Part shown: positions 1 through 8,476 of the stretch, one piece after another
Numbering within the stretch: the stretch's first letter is position 1
How the letters are laid out: each line of letters begins with the position of its first letter
NCBI GenBank assembly: GCA_020249005.1
Contig: JADCGN010000109.1
Coordinates: forward strand, 1-23,459
DNA length: 23,459 bases
Source of the DNA: Alphaproteobacteria bacterium
Lineage (GTDB): Bacteria > Pseudomonadota > Alphaproteobacteria > UBA2136 > UBA6156
Direction of reading: 5' to 3'
Notes under the pieces: generated by a model
The model's database searches: none
Told to the model about the DNA's origin: nothing
Seen by the model: only the letters and a program-made list of their open reading frames with translations
Made by a program: the position numbers and the translations under genes

Positions 1-1830
1 GGCCAGCCCGACCGTCAGGCGCCCAGCGGCGAAGTCGGCCTGCAAGAGTTTCACCGCCACCGTGCTGCCGGCCCGCAGTTGACCCTTCCCGCCGTGGGTA
101 CGGCGGAAGCAGTTGGTGCCCCCCACATACACGTAATCTTCCAGGTGCCACTTGGGCAGCAGGGCCTCGGCACCCGTCTCGCCCAAGCTTACGAAACAGC
201 CAAACGGCGCCACGTTGGTGACCGTGGCCTGAAACACCTGCCCCACCTGGCTCGCCAGCCAGCCGGTGGTGAGGCGGTCGCGCGCTTCCCATTCGGCCTG
301 CTGGCTGCGGCGCTCGCACAGGTTCAGCTGGCTGCACAGGGTTTGCAGTTTGGTGCTGATGGTGCTGTCGGGCGGCGTGCCTTCCCGCGTGATGATCGCC
401 AGCAGCGCCCGGTGCACCAGCACGTCGGCATAGCGGCGAATCGGGCTGGTGAAATGGGTGTAGAGCGGCAAGGCCAGGCCGAAGTGGCCGATGTTCTCGG
501 GCGTATATTGGGCTTGCATCTGCGCTTGCAGCAGCGCCCGCTGCAGGGTGGGCGCGGCCGGGTGTTGCTGCACCCGCGTGGCCAGCGCGGCCCACGCGCT
601 GGGGCGGGCATTGGGCGGCGGCGCGGTGAAGCCCAACGGGGTGAGCACGCTGCGCAGGCCTTCCAGCTTTTCCTTGCTGGGTTGGGCATGCACCCGGTAC
701 ACGCCCGCCACCGCCTGGTGGCGCCGGGGTTGGCTGGGGCGGGTGTCGGCGCAGCCCATACTCAGCGCGGTGGCGGCCGCCACGTTGGCGGCGATCATCA
801 ACTCTTCGATCAGCATATGCGCGGCGAGCCGCGGGCGGGGCGCCACCTGTTGCACCCGGCCTTGGGCGTTGAGCTGAATCTGTAATTCGGGCAATTCCAG
901 GTTGATCGCGCCGCGCGCCGTGCGCTGCGCCAGCAGGGCTTGGTAGGCGGCGTGCAGGTGCCGCACCGGGGGGTGCAGTACCGGGGGCAGCGTGGGCTTA
1001 CCATCCAGCTGGGCCTGCACCTCGGTGTAGGTGCAGCGGCGGGCGGAGTGGATCACCGCGCGGCAAAAGCGGTAATGCAGCAGCGTGCCGTGGGCGCTGA
1101 GCCAGAGTTCGGCCGCCAGCACGGGTTTGTCGGTGGCGGGGTTGAGGCTGCAGAGGTCGTTACTTAAACGCTCGGGCAACATGGGGACGACGTGCCCGGG
1201 GAAGTAGGTGCTGTTGCCGCGGTCCTTGGCCAGGTCATCCAGCACGCTGCCGGGGGCCACGTAGTGCGTGACGTCGGCAATCGCCACCCGCACGTGGTGG
1301 CCGGGGCCGTGGTACGGCCCGGGTTGGGTATTGTGCCAGGGGGCGGCCCAGACGGCGTCGTCAAAATCCTTCGCATCCTCGCCGTCGATGGTGAGGAAGG
1401 GCAGCGCGCGCCAATCGTCGCGGCCATCGTCGGCGTGCCAGCGGTAGGCGGGCAGGGCTTCGGCGGCCTGCAACGCGGCCTTAGAAAATTCGGTGGGCAG
1501 GGCATGGTTGGCCAGAGCGGCCGCCACTGCCGCACGGCTGGCGGGCACGGTGTGGTGGACCACCAGTAAATTGCGTTCGGTCGGGTGCGGCGTGCCTTGC
1601 ACGAAGCAGCCCGCTTCAACCTGCAGCGCTTTGGGCAGGTGCAGACGCCATTCCAGCGCCGCCAGCTCCTTATGCAGCACCCGGCCGCGCAGGTGGGCGC
1701 CGAGGTTGACGACTTCGGCCACCAACGTGGGAGGAAGGGGCGGGGGTTGGTAGCCGCGGGGCGCCTGCGGCCCCCGCCCACGGCCGCGCGGGGCGGTGGC
1801 ACGAGGGGGGGCGGAACGGCGACGGCGCAT
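1..1830 (-). CDS. rnr: Ribonuclease R (3'-5' exoribonuclease), compact form, C-terminus cut by window edge
   Basis: Processive 3'-5' exoribonuclease that degrades structured RNA in the cytoplasm. Reading from ATG at 1830 toward base 1 gives 610 codons with no stop, so the gene runs off the left edge. The RNB catalytic signature GEDAKDFDDAVW lies at residues 150-161 (acidic cluster E151, D152, D155, D157, D158). It is followed by IADVTHYV, STYFPGHVVPMLPERLSNDLCSL in two blocks, and HFTSPIRRYADVLVHRAL. An S1-type RNA-binding domain starts near residue 520. Only about 145 residues precede the catalytic core, versus about 260 in the E. coli enzyme. One cold-shock-like region appears to remain and the N-terminal helix-turn-helix and first CSD appear to be missing. 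Instead there is an Arg/Gly/Pro-rich tail (residues 1-27). It is divergent from frr with 86 bases between. The frame stays open upstream of 1830, but any earlier start would run antisense into frr. The catalytic motifs identify the RNase II/R family; RNase R is favoured by the GEDA-DFDDAV form. Confidence 0.9.
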   Translation of the reverse strand, partial: MRRRRSAPPRATAPRGRGRGPQAPRGYQPPPLPPTLVAEVVNLGAHLRGRVLHKELAALEWRLHLPKALQVEAGCFVQGTPHPTERNLLVVHHTVPASRAAVAAALANHALPTEFSKAALQAAEALPAYRWHADDGRDDWRALPFLTIDGEDAKDFDDAVWAAPWHNTQPGPYHGPGHHVRVAIADVTHYVAPGSVLDDLAKDRGNSTYFPGHVVPMLPERLSNDLCSLNPATDKPVLAAELWLSAHGTLLHYRFCRAVIHSARRCTYTEVQAQLDGKPTLPPVLHPPVRHLHAAYQALLAQRTARGAINLELPELQIQLNAQGRVQQVAPRPRLAAHMLIEELMIAANVAAATALSMGCADTRPSQPRRHQAVAGVYRVHAQPSKEKLEGLRSVLTPLGFTAPPPNARPSAWAALATRVQQHPAAPTLQRALLQAQMQAQYTPENIGHFGLALPLYTHFTSPIRRYADVLVHRALLAIITREGTPPDSTISTKLQTLCSQLNLCERRSQQAEWEARDRLTTGWLASQVGQVFQATVTNVAPFGCFVSLGETGAEALLPKWHLEDYVYVGGTNCFRRTHGGKGQLRAGSTVAVKLLQADFAAGRLTVGLA

Positions 1831-1860
1831 GAATAGGCCAACCCTAGCGCACAGAAGGGC

Positions 1861-1889
1861 TTGACGCCAGCGTTGCCGCTGCGCATGGT
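1861..1889 (+). promoter_or_regulatory. Possible promoter of the frr-lpxB operon
   Basis: A TTGACG hexamer at 1861-1866 is followed after 17 bases by CATGGT at 1884-1889, about 28 bases before the frr start. The -35 match is good and the -10 is weak. It lies in the only gap between divergent rnr and frr, where a promoter must be. Inferred from position and one good hexamer. Confidence 0.3.
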
Positions 1890-1916
1890 GCCGCCCAACG
1901 TGAAGGAACCGCCCCA

Positions 1917-2456
1917 ATGTCTGACCTGACCCCCCGCCTGAACGGCGCAATCAATGCCCTGAAACAAGAGTTTACCGGCCTGCGTACCGGCCGCGCCAGC
2001 CCCGCGTTGTTGGACAGTGTGATGGTGGAAGCCTACGGCGCGCCGATGCCGATCAACCAAGTGGGGACCGTGACCGCCGCCGAAGCCCGCTTGCTGACCG
2101 TGAACGTGTGGGACAAGGGTTTGGTCGGGGCGGTGGAGAAGGCGATTCGCGATGCCGGGTTGGGCCTCAACCCGGCCAGCGACGGCCAGCTGGTGCGCGT
2201 GCCGCTGCCCGAATTGAATGAGCAACGCCGCCAAGAGCTGGTGAAGCTGGCGCGCAAGGTGGCCGAAGAAAGCCGCATTGCCATCCGCAACATCCGCCGC
2301 GACGGCATGGACGCGATTAAGAAAGAGAAGGACGCGGGCCTGGGGGAAGACGACGCTAAGCGCGCGATGGAAACGGTGGAAAAGGAAATCGAGACCTTCA
2401 TCAAGCAGGTGGATGACCTGCTGGCGGTGAAGGAAAAGGATATTCTGACGGTTTAG
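1917..2456 (+). CDS. frr: Ribosome recycling factor
   Basis: Works with EF-G to split the post-termination ribosome. The 179-aa product is close to the usual 185 aa. The family block LRTGRASPALLD lies near residues 22-33, followed by VMVEAYGAPMPINQVGTV. The second helix of the three-helix bundle contains ESRIAIRNIRRDGMDAIKK, the basic surface that contacts 23S rRNA in the family. The ATG at 1917 has AAGGAA about 8 bases upstream. It is the first gene of the envelope operon; 45 bases separate it from uppS. In many alphaproteobacteria pyrH (and tsf) precede frr, but here the upstream neighbour is divergent rnr. Confidence 0.97.
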   Translation: MSDLTPRLNGAINALKQEFTGLRTGRASPALLDSVMVEAYGAPMPINQVGTVTAAEARLLTVNVWDKGLVGAVEKAIRDAGLGLNPASDGQLVRVPLPELNEQRRQELVKLARKVAEESRIAIRNIRRDGMDAIKKEKDAGLGEDDAKRAMETVEKEIETFIKQVDDLLAVKEKDILTV

Positions 2457-2501
2457 CCGATCGCCGTGAGAAGATCCCCAAGGTTTTGGTGACGCCCCCC
2501 T

Positions 2502-3194
2502 ATGACGACCGCCCCGTTGCAGCACCTGGCCTTGATTATGGATGGCAACGGTCGTTGGGCCACGCGCCAGGGGTTGCCCCGTTTGGCCGGGCACAAAGCC
2601 GGGGTGACCAGCCTCAACACGCTGGTGGAAGCCCTGGTGCGGCAGCAAATACCCTATGCCAGCTTCTACGCCTTCAGCACCGAGAACTGGGGCCGCAGCG
2701 TGGAGGAGGTGACCGGGATTTTTGCGCTGCTGGAATATTATTTTACTCAAGAACTGGCGCGGCTGAAGGCGCACAACATCCGGCTGCGTTTTTTGGGCGA
2801 CCACAGCGAGGCTAGTCCTTTAAACCCCAGGATCCGCGCCATCATTGCCAACGCCACCGCCGAGACCGCCGCCAACACCGGCACCACGCTGCTGATTGCC
2901 TTGAACTACGGTGGCCATGATGAGTTGGTGCGCGCCACCCGCAAAGTCGCCGCCAGTGGCCAGGAAATTACCGCCCAAACACTTGAGGCCGCCCTGGATA
3001 CTGCGGGCGTGCCCCCCCCCGATTTGCTGATCCGCACCAGCGGCGAACAACGCCTGAGCGGCTTCCTGCCCTGGCAGCTGGCCTATACCGAGCTGTATTT
3101 TACGCCCACCCTTTGGCCCGATTTCGGCCCCGCGCAGCTCGATGAAGCGTTGGCGTGGTACGCCAGCCGCCAGCGGCGCTTCGGCAAAGTGTAA
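2502..3194 (+). CDS. uppS: Isoprenyl (undecaprenyl diphosphate) synthase
   Basis: cis-Prenyltransferase that adds eight isopentenyl units to farnesyl diphosphate to make undecaprenyl diphosphate, the lipid carrier for peptidoglycan and polysaccharide synthesis. The 230-aa protein has the diphosphate-binding motif MDGNGRWA with catalytic Asp at D14, the YAFSTENW block near residue 57, and the C-terminal substrate motif LLIRTSGEQRLSGFLPW followed by AYTELYF. The start ATG at 2502 has no strong Shine-Dalgarno, but it places the DGNGRW motif at the usual distance from the N-terminus. The next gene is rseP; cdsA and dxr, which commonly sit between them in related operons, are absent. Confidence 0.96.
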   Translation: MTTAPLQHLALIMDGNGRWATRQGLPRLAGHKAGVTSLNTLVEALVRQQIPYASFYAFSTENWGRSVEEVTGIFALLEYYFTQELARLKAHNIRLRFLGDHSEASPLNPRIRAIIANATAETAANTGTTLLIALNYGGHDELVRATRKVAASGQEITAQTLEAALDTAGVPPPDLLIRTSGEQRLSGFLPWQLAYTELYFTPTLWPDFGPAQLDEALAWYASRQRRFGKV

Positions 3195-3247
3195 CGTGGC
3201 GTAATTGCCTCTTTCCTTCCGGACCCAAGCTGCTTAAGGTGCGCGCC

Positions 3248-4444
3248 ATGTTGCCCGCCGCTTCTGCACTCACGCCCGACGTACTGGCCTGCTTGGCTCT
3301 GTGGGCCGAACAGTTTCCTGGCGGCGCGTTGCTGTTTACGGTGGGGATGTTTATCCTGCTGCTGTCGGTGTTGGTGTTTGTGCATGAGCTGGGGCATTAC
3401 TTGGCTGCCCGTAGCGTCCGCATTAAGGTTTTGGCGTTTTCGATTGGTTTCGGCCGCGCCTTGCTGCGCTGGCGTGACCGCCACGGCACCGAATGGAAGG
3501 TGGGTTGGCTGCCGTTGGGCGGCTATGTGCAGATGTTGGGGCAAGAGGATTTGCAGCCCAGCGTGGCGAGCGCTCAGCCCGGCCATTACATGAGCAAAAC
3601 CGTGGCCCAACGCGCCTGGGTGGTATTAGCTGGGCCGTTGGCCAACCTGCTGCTGGGGGTGGTGGTGCTGTGGGGGGCGTTTCTGTTGGGTGAGCAAAAG
3701 CTACGCGCCGAGGTGGGCGCTGTGCTGCCCGATATGCCCGCCGCCGGCCTGCTGCAGCCGGGCGATGTGATTGAACAACTCAACGGGGTGCCGGTGGCCG
3801 ATTGGGACGCCTTGTTGGAGGGGATTTCCGCTAACCCCAGACTGCCGCTGGCCCTGACATTGCAGCGGGGGACAGACGTGGTGATGGTCACCGTCACGCC
3901 GCAAGTGCAAACCCACACCGATATTTTTGGCGACACCCACCAAGTGGGCCGGATTGGCATTGCCCCCAGCGGTGCGGTGTTGGTGGTACCCCGTGGGCCG
4001 GTGGCGGCCTTGGCGCGGGCGGTGGAGCGCACCTATGAGCTGACCACGCTCACGTTGAAGTCGGTTTGGAAATTGCTGATTGGCGCGATGGGTGCAGAGA
4101 ACCTGACCGGGCCGTTGGGGATTGCGAATATCACCGGGCAAGCGGCACATGGCGGCTTCTATGCGCTGCTGATACTGGCGGCACTGATTTCGATCAACCT
4201 GTGCGTGGTGAATCTGTTTCCGCTACCCATCTTAGATGGTGGGCATTTGGTGCTGCTGACGCTGGAAAGGCTGCGCGGCCGCCCGCTGGGCATGGTGGCG
4301 CAGGAGTGGGCCTTCCGCGTGGGCTTGGTGTGTTTGGTGGGTTTGGCGTTGCTTTCCACCTTTAACGACGTAAAGCGTTTTGGCTGGTTGGGGGGTGGCA
4401 GCCCGGCGGCTGCTGCGCAAGGTAGCAGCGCTTCCACACCCTAA
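3248..4444 (+). CDS. rseP: RIP metalloprotease RseP (site-2 protease)
   Basis: Intramembrane zinc protease that cuts transmembrane anti-sigma factors and remnant signal peptides in the inner membrane. The 398-aa reading starts at ATG 3248, preceded by AAGGT. An earlier in-frame ATG at 3155 lies inside uppS and adds residues unlike the family. The zinc site HELGH is at residues 46-50 inside the first membrane segment. A single PDZ domain occupies roughly residues 150-240, and the third zinc ligand is in the LDG motif at 329-331 (D330). E. coli RseP has two PDZ domains and about 450 residues; one PDZ is common in alphaproteobacteria. The C-terminus ends in an Ala/Ser-rich tail of about 15 residues. 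It precedes bamA by 59 bases. Confidence 0.95.
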   Translation: MLPAASALTPDVLACLALWAEQFPGGALLFTVGMFILLLSVLVFVHELGHYLAARSVRIKVLAFSIGFGRALLRWRDRHGTEWKVGWLPLGGYVQMLGQEDLQPSVASAQPGHYMSKTVAQRAWVVLAGPLANLLLGVVVLWGAFLLGEQKLRAEVGAVLPDMPAAGLLQPGDVIEQLNGVPVADWDALLEGISANPRLPLALTLQRGTDVVMVTVTPQVQTHTDIFGDTHQVGRIGIAPSGAVLVVPRGPVAALARAVERTYELTTLTLKSVWKLLIGAMGAENLTGPLGIANITGQAAHGGFYALLILAALISINLCVVNLFPLPILDGGHLVLLTLERLRGRPLGMVAQEWAFRVGLVCLVGLALLSTFNDVKRFGWLGGGSPAAAAQGSSASTP

Positions 4445-4503
4445 GCCTTGCGCCGCTGCCGGGTGCCCCTTAGAGTGTCGCTAACAACAGGAACCCTTCT
4501 GCA

Positions 4504-6765
4504 ATGCTGCGCTATGTGACTTTTTCCTTATTTTTAGCCTTGGCTCTGCCGGTGTTGGCCGCCCCAGTGACCGAGATTCGGGTGGTGGGCAGCGAACGGG
4601 TGGAAGCTGAAACGATCCGGAGTTATCTGCCGTTTAAGGTTGGTGAAAGTTTTGACGAAGCCCAAACTGGTGCCGTGGTGCGCAGCCTGTTCGCCACCGG
4701 GCTGTTCGCCAACGTGGAATTGGCGCAAGACCCCAGCGGCGCGGTGACGGTGCAGGTGGTGGAAAACCCGCTGGTGAACCGCGTAGTATTTGAAGGCAAC
4801 AAAGAGGTAAACCGCGAGCGGTTGGAGGAAATTACCCAGCTGAAGCCGCGCGCCATTTACAGCCCCGCCAAGGTGCAGGCCGATGTGCAGGCGCTGCAGG
4901 CAGCATACCGCGCGCGCGGCCGGTTTACCACGCAGGTTAACGCGCAACTGATTCAGCGCGACCAAAACCGCGTGGATGTGATCTATGCCATTAAGGAGGG
5001 TGAAAAGACCCGCATCGCCGACATTAGCTTTGTCGGCAACCGCAAATTTTCCGACAGCGACTTGAGTGCGGTGATTGCCACCAAAACCAGTGCGTGGTGG
5101 CGCTTCCTTTCCAGCAACGATGCTTATGACCCCACCCGCTTGGAGGTGGATCGTGACCTGCTGCGCCGCTTTTACCTGCAGCGCGGCTATGCCGACGTGC
5201 AGGTGACCAGTGCGGTGGCCGAGCTGTCGCGCGATCGGAAAGATTTCGTCATCACCTACACCATCTTTGAAGGCCCGCAGTACGATTTCGGTACCGTGAA
5301 CATGGCCTTGCAGGCCGAAGCCGAAGGGTTGGACATGGCCAGCCTGCAGCCGGTGGTGACGCTGAAACCCGGCGAGCTGTTCGATGCCAAGCGTGTGGAT
5401 GACACCACCGACAAGCTGATCGACGCCTTGGGCAGCCGCGGTTTTGCCTTTTTGGACGTGAAGCCAAGCTACCAAAAGAACGAAGCCGAGCGCCGCGTGG
5501 ACATCACCTACGCCATCACGCCCGGGCCGCGCGTCTACGTGAACCGCATCAACATTGAAGGCAACACCCGCACCCGCGACAATGTAATCCGCCGGGAATT
5601 GCGCCTGGCGGAAGGCGACGCCTTCAGCAGCGAGAAGGTGAAGCGTAGCCAAGACCGCCTGACCTACCTGGGCTACTTTGAAAAGGCTGAAATTGCGCGG
5701 GCCGAAACCGACCAGCCCGACCGCATGGACTTGAACGTAAAAGTGAAGGAGCAAAGCACCGGGGAATTTAATATCGGGGCTGGCTACAGCACCTACGATG
5801 GCCTGTTGACCACCGCCAACGTGCGTGAGCGCAACTTTTTGGGCCGTGGCCAAGAGGTGGGGATCGACTACGCGCTGTCTCAACGCCAGCAGAACTTTAA
5901 CCTGAGCTTCACCGAACCCTACTTTATGGGTCAGCCCTTGGCCGTGGGGGGCGATGTGTTCAACACCCGCACCGATTATCAGGATGAGTCGGGCTACGAT
6001 ACGGCGGTGAATGGCGGGGCTTTCCGCTTGGGCTTTCCGCTCGATGAGTTCACTCGCAACGATGTGCGTCTGGGCCTGAAGGAAACCAAAATTGAGGGGA
6101 TTGGCAGCAATGCCAACCGTTTTGTGCGGATGGAAAAGCTTGATCGCACGGCGCTTTCTTTGGCCAACACCTGGGCATATGATACCCGCGACAGCATCTT
6201 GAACCCCACCCGCGGGGTGCGCGTTGCCGCCACCGGGGAATACGCCGGCTTTGGCTTGGACACCAGCTACCTGCGCGGTAACCTGAACGGCGCCTACACC
6301 TATTCGATTTGGGAAGATTGGGCGCTGACGGTGGGCGGCCGTCTGGGGGTGATCGAGCCGCTGGGTGACGATCTGCCGATCTACGAACACTTCATGGGCG
6401 GTGGGCAAGACATGCTGCGCGGCTTTGAGTACGGTGGGATTGGCCCACGCGACCGCGCCACCAACGATGCCCTGGGCGGCAAATACCTGGTGGGTCACAC
6501 GGTGGACCTGGTCTTCCCGATTTCCAACGCACTGAATGAACTGGGCGTGCGCGGGGTGCTGTTTACCGACGGCGGCATGGTGACGGAATTCGATCGCCAA
6601 AGCAGCGCGATCATCGACGACCAAACCTACCGGATTACCGCCGGGGCCGGCTTGAATTGGCGCAGCCCGATTGGCCCGCTGCGCCTGCAACTGGGCGTGC
6701 CGTTGGTGAAGGCCGAAGGTGACCGCGAGCAGATCTTCAGCTTCGCCGTTGGCACCAGATTTTAA
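4504..6765 (+). CDS. bamA: Outer membrane protein assembly factor BamA
   Basis: Core of the BAM machine that folds and inserts beta-barrel proteins into the outer membrane. The 753-aa protein has a signal peptide (about residues 1-19, cleavage after VLA). Five POTRA domains start near residues 22, 92, 170, 257 and 342, each with the V-x-I/F-x-G-N/S-type strand start (RVVGSE, VVFEGN, ISFVGN, INIEGN; the fourth is less clear). A 16-stranded barrel follows from about residue 425. The loop-6 R-G-F motif is at 639-641 within MLRGFEYGGIGPRD, and the protein ends in Phe as expected for an outer-membrane barrel. AGGAA precedes the start. Its partner chaperone gene skp follows directly. Confidence 0.97.
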   Translation: MLRYVTFSLFLALALPVLAAPVTEIRVVGSERVEAETIRSYLPFKVGESFDEAQTGAVVRSLFATGLFANVELAQDPSGAVTVQVVENPLVNRVVFEGNKEVNRERLEEITQLKPRAIYSPAKVQADVQALQAAYRARGRFTTQVNAQLIQRDQNRVDVIYAIKEGEKTRIADISFVGNRKFSDSDLSAVIATKTSAWWRFLSSNDAYDPTRLEVDRDLLRRFYLQRGYADVQVTSAVAELSRDRKDFVITYTIFEGPQYDFGTVNMALQAEAEGLDMASLQPVVTLKPGELFDAKRVDDTTDKLIDALGSRGFAFLDVKPSYQKNEAERRVDITYAITPGPRVYVNRINIEGNTRTRDNVIRRELRLAEGDAFSSEKVKRSQDRLTYLGYFEKAEIARAETDQPDRMDLNVKVKEQSTGEFNIGAGYSTYDGLLTTANVRERNFLGRGQEVGIDYALSQRQQNFNLSFTEPYFMGQPLAVGGDVFNTRTDYQDESGYDTAVNGGAFRLGFPLDEFTRNDVRLGLKETKIEGIGSNANRFVRMEKLDRTALSLANTWAYDTRDSILNPTRGVRVAATGEYAGFGLDTSYLRGNLNGAYTYSIWEDWALTVGGRLGVIEPLGDDLPIYEHFMGGGQDMLRGFEYGGIGPRDRATNDALGGKYLVGHTVDLVFPISNALNELGVRGVLFTDGGMVTEFDRQSSAIIDDQTYRITAGAGLNWRSPIGPLRLQLGVPLVKAEGDREQIFSFAVGTRF

Positions 6766-6791
6766 TTTTAATGGAGAGGGGGAAACACAGG

Positions 6792-7301
6792 ATGAAACGA
6801 CCTTGGCTGTTGGTGGCACTGCTGGCGGGCTTTAGTTTGCCGGCCTTCGCCGAGTTGAAGGTGGCGGTGTTTGATGCCGCCGAAGTGATGGCGGGCTCTA
6901 ACGCCGCAAAGCGTGCCGCAGGCACGCTGGAAGGCCGAGTGAAGGCCGCGCAAGCGCGCATCAACGACTTGGAAAAACCTTTGTTGGAAAAACAAAAGCA
7001 GCTGCGCGAGCAAGCGGCCGTGATGACGCCCGACAAGGCCCGCGAAGCCCAAACCGCATTTAACCGCGACTTGGCTGCGTTCCGCCAGCAGGCCCAGCGC
7101 ATCCAGGGCGATTTGGAAGATGAAAACGTGAAGCTGCGCAAGCGCATTTCCGATGGCGTGCGCAGCGTGGTGGAAGGCCTAGCGCAGGAAAAGGGTTACG
7201 ATTTGGTGTTGCCCAAGGGCTTGGTGTTTTACAGCGGCGCAGCCGTGCCCGACGTGACCAAGGACGTGCTGGCCCGCACCAACGCGCTGTTGGATAAATA
7301 A
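6792..7301 (+). CDS. skp: OmpH/Skp-family periplasmic chaperone
   Basis: Holds unfolded outer-membrane proteins in the periplasm for delivery to BamA. ATG 6792 gives 169 aa with a clean signal peptide (Lys-Arg start, hydrophobic core, cleavage after AFA near residue 20). The upstream in-frame ATG at 6771 would add seven charged residues before it and would include the likely ribosome binding site (GGAGAGGGGG). The mature part starts with the family strand ELKVAVFDAAEV, then a long Lys/Gln/Glu-rich coiled coil (about residues 45-125), then the C-terminal strand region YDLVLPKGLVFYSG. The position between bamA and lpxD is the classic one. Confidence 0.9.
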   Translation: MKRPWLLVALLAGFSLPAFAELKVAVFDAAEVMAGSNAAKRAAGTLEGRVKAAQARINDLEKPLLEKQKQLREQAAVMTPDKAREAQTAFNRDLAAFRQQAQRIQGDLEDENVKLRKRISDGVRSVVEGLAQEKGYDLVLPKGLVFYSGAAVPDVTKDVLARTNALLDK

Positions 7302-7324
7302 CCGCGCGCTGGGAGCCGTTGCCC

Positions 7325-8476
7325 GTGCCAGCCGTTACGCTCGCCGCCTTGTGTGCCCAACTTGGGTTGCCGGTGCCGCCGCAAGGCGGCGACTTGGTGT
7401 TGCAGGCAGTGAAAGCCCTGCATGAGGCCACACCAGACGATTTAAGCTTTCTGGACAACGCCGCCTACAAGGCCCAGGCCGAAACCACCAAGGCCGGGGC
7501 AGTGCTGGTACGCCAAGCCGATGCGGCTCTGCTGCCGGCCGGCGTGGTGGCGTTGGTCTGCCCGCAGCCCTATGTGGCTTATGCCCGCGCCCTGCATGTC
7601 TTCTACCCGCAGCCGCCGGTGGTGGGGGGGATTTCGCAATTTGCCGTGGTCAGCAACCGCGCCATGGTGGCCCCCACCGCCCGGGTGGAACCCTATGCGG
7701 TGATCTACGCCGAGGCGGTGGTGGGCCCGGGCGCCCACATTGGGGCGCACGCGGTGCTGGGCGAGGGCGTGCAGGTGGGCGCGCGCACCCGGGTGGGGGC
7801 GCATGCCACGCTGGAACGCTGCACGGTGGGCGAGGATTGTCTGCTCCATAGCGGTGTGCGCATTGGCCAAGATGGCTTTGGCTTTGCGCAAAGCGGCACC
7901 GAGCTGATTAAGATTCCGCATCGCGGCCGGGTGGTCATTGGCAACCGCGTGGAAGTGGGCGCCAACAGCACGATTGATGCCGGGGCCTTAAACGATACCC
8001 TGGTGGCCGATGATGTGAAGCTGGATAAGCAAGTGCAGATCGCGCACAATGTCAGTCTCGGGCGCGGCGTACGGATTGCGGCGCAAAGCGGGGTAGCGGG
8101 CAGCACCAGCATCGGTGAGTGGTGCGTGATTGGCGGCCAGGTGGGGATTGCCGGGCACTTAAAAATTGCCCACAAATGCATGGTGGCGGCCGCCAGTGGG
8201 GTGACGAAAAGCCTCGAAGCCCCGGGTAGCGTGGTGGCAGGAGTACCGGCCGTGCCGATTGCCCAATGGCGCCAACAAATGGCGTTGTTGGCGCTGAACG
8301 CCAAGCGGCAGAAAACCGGGTCTCCTACTGGCACGTCCGCCGCCCCGGCGACGGCCACGCCCGCCCAACCTGCCACCAAGCCCGCCGCCAAGCCAGGGGC
8401 CAAGCCGGCTGCGGCCACCACTCCGCTGCCCACCGGGCCGGATACGCCCAACCCGTTTGTCGGTGAGGTTTATTAA
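7325..8476 (+). CDS. lpxD: UDP-3-O-acylglucosamine N-acyltransferase LpxD with an extra C-terminal tail
   Basis: Third step of lipid A synthesis: adds a 3-hydroxyacyl chain to the amino group of UDP-3-O-acyl-glucosamine. I chose GTG 7325 because GGGAG lies 9 bases upstream; a TTG at 7319 is only 3 bases from it. The product has 383 aa. The N-terminal uridine-binding domain includes DLSFLDN near residue 40. A left-handed beta-helix of hexapeptide repeats follows (residues about 100-300), with catalytic His H241 in AHNVSLG. After the usual C-terminal helix there is an Ala/Pro/Lys/Thr-rich stretch of about 55 residues that LpxD normally lacks, ending NPFVGEVY. Stop and the fabZ start share one base. 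Confidence 0.95.
   Translation: MPAVTLAALCAQLGLPVPPQGGDLVLQAVKALHEATPDDLSFLDNAAYKAQAETTKAGAVLVRQADAALLPAGVVALVCPQPYVAYARALHVFYPQPPVVGGISQFAVVSNRAMVAPTARVEPYAVIYAEAVVGPGAHIGAHAVLGEGVQVGARTRVGAHATLERCTVGEDCLLHSGVRIGQDGFGFAQSGTELIKIPHRGRVVIGNRVEVGANSTIDAGALNDTLVADDVKLDKQVQIAHNVSLGRGVRIAAQSGVAGSTSIGEWCVIGGQVGIAGHLKIAHKCMVAAASGVTKSLEAPGSVVAGVPAVPIAQWRQQMALLALNAKRQKTGSPTGTSAAPATATPAQPATKPAAKPGAKPAAATTPLPTGPDTPNPFVGEVY

Noticed and set aside
1164..2804. Long minus-strand open frame of 546 codons across frr, uppS and rnr
   Set aside because: It is antisense to frr and uppS and in a different frame from the RNase R motifs. The composition is that of a GC-rich shadow with no family motif.
3155..3247. 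Upstream start for rseP
   Set aside because: It would extend 31 residues into uppS with sequence unlike RseP; ATG 3248 has a ribosome binding site.
4534..6819. Minus-strand open frame of 761 codons opposite bamA
   Set aside because: It exactly mirrors bamA, is His/Gln/Gly-rich without domains, and is explained by codon bias of the sense gene.
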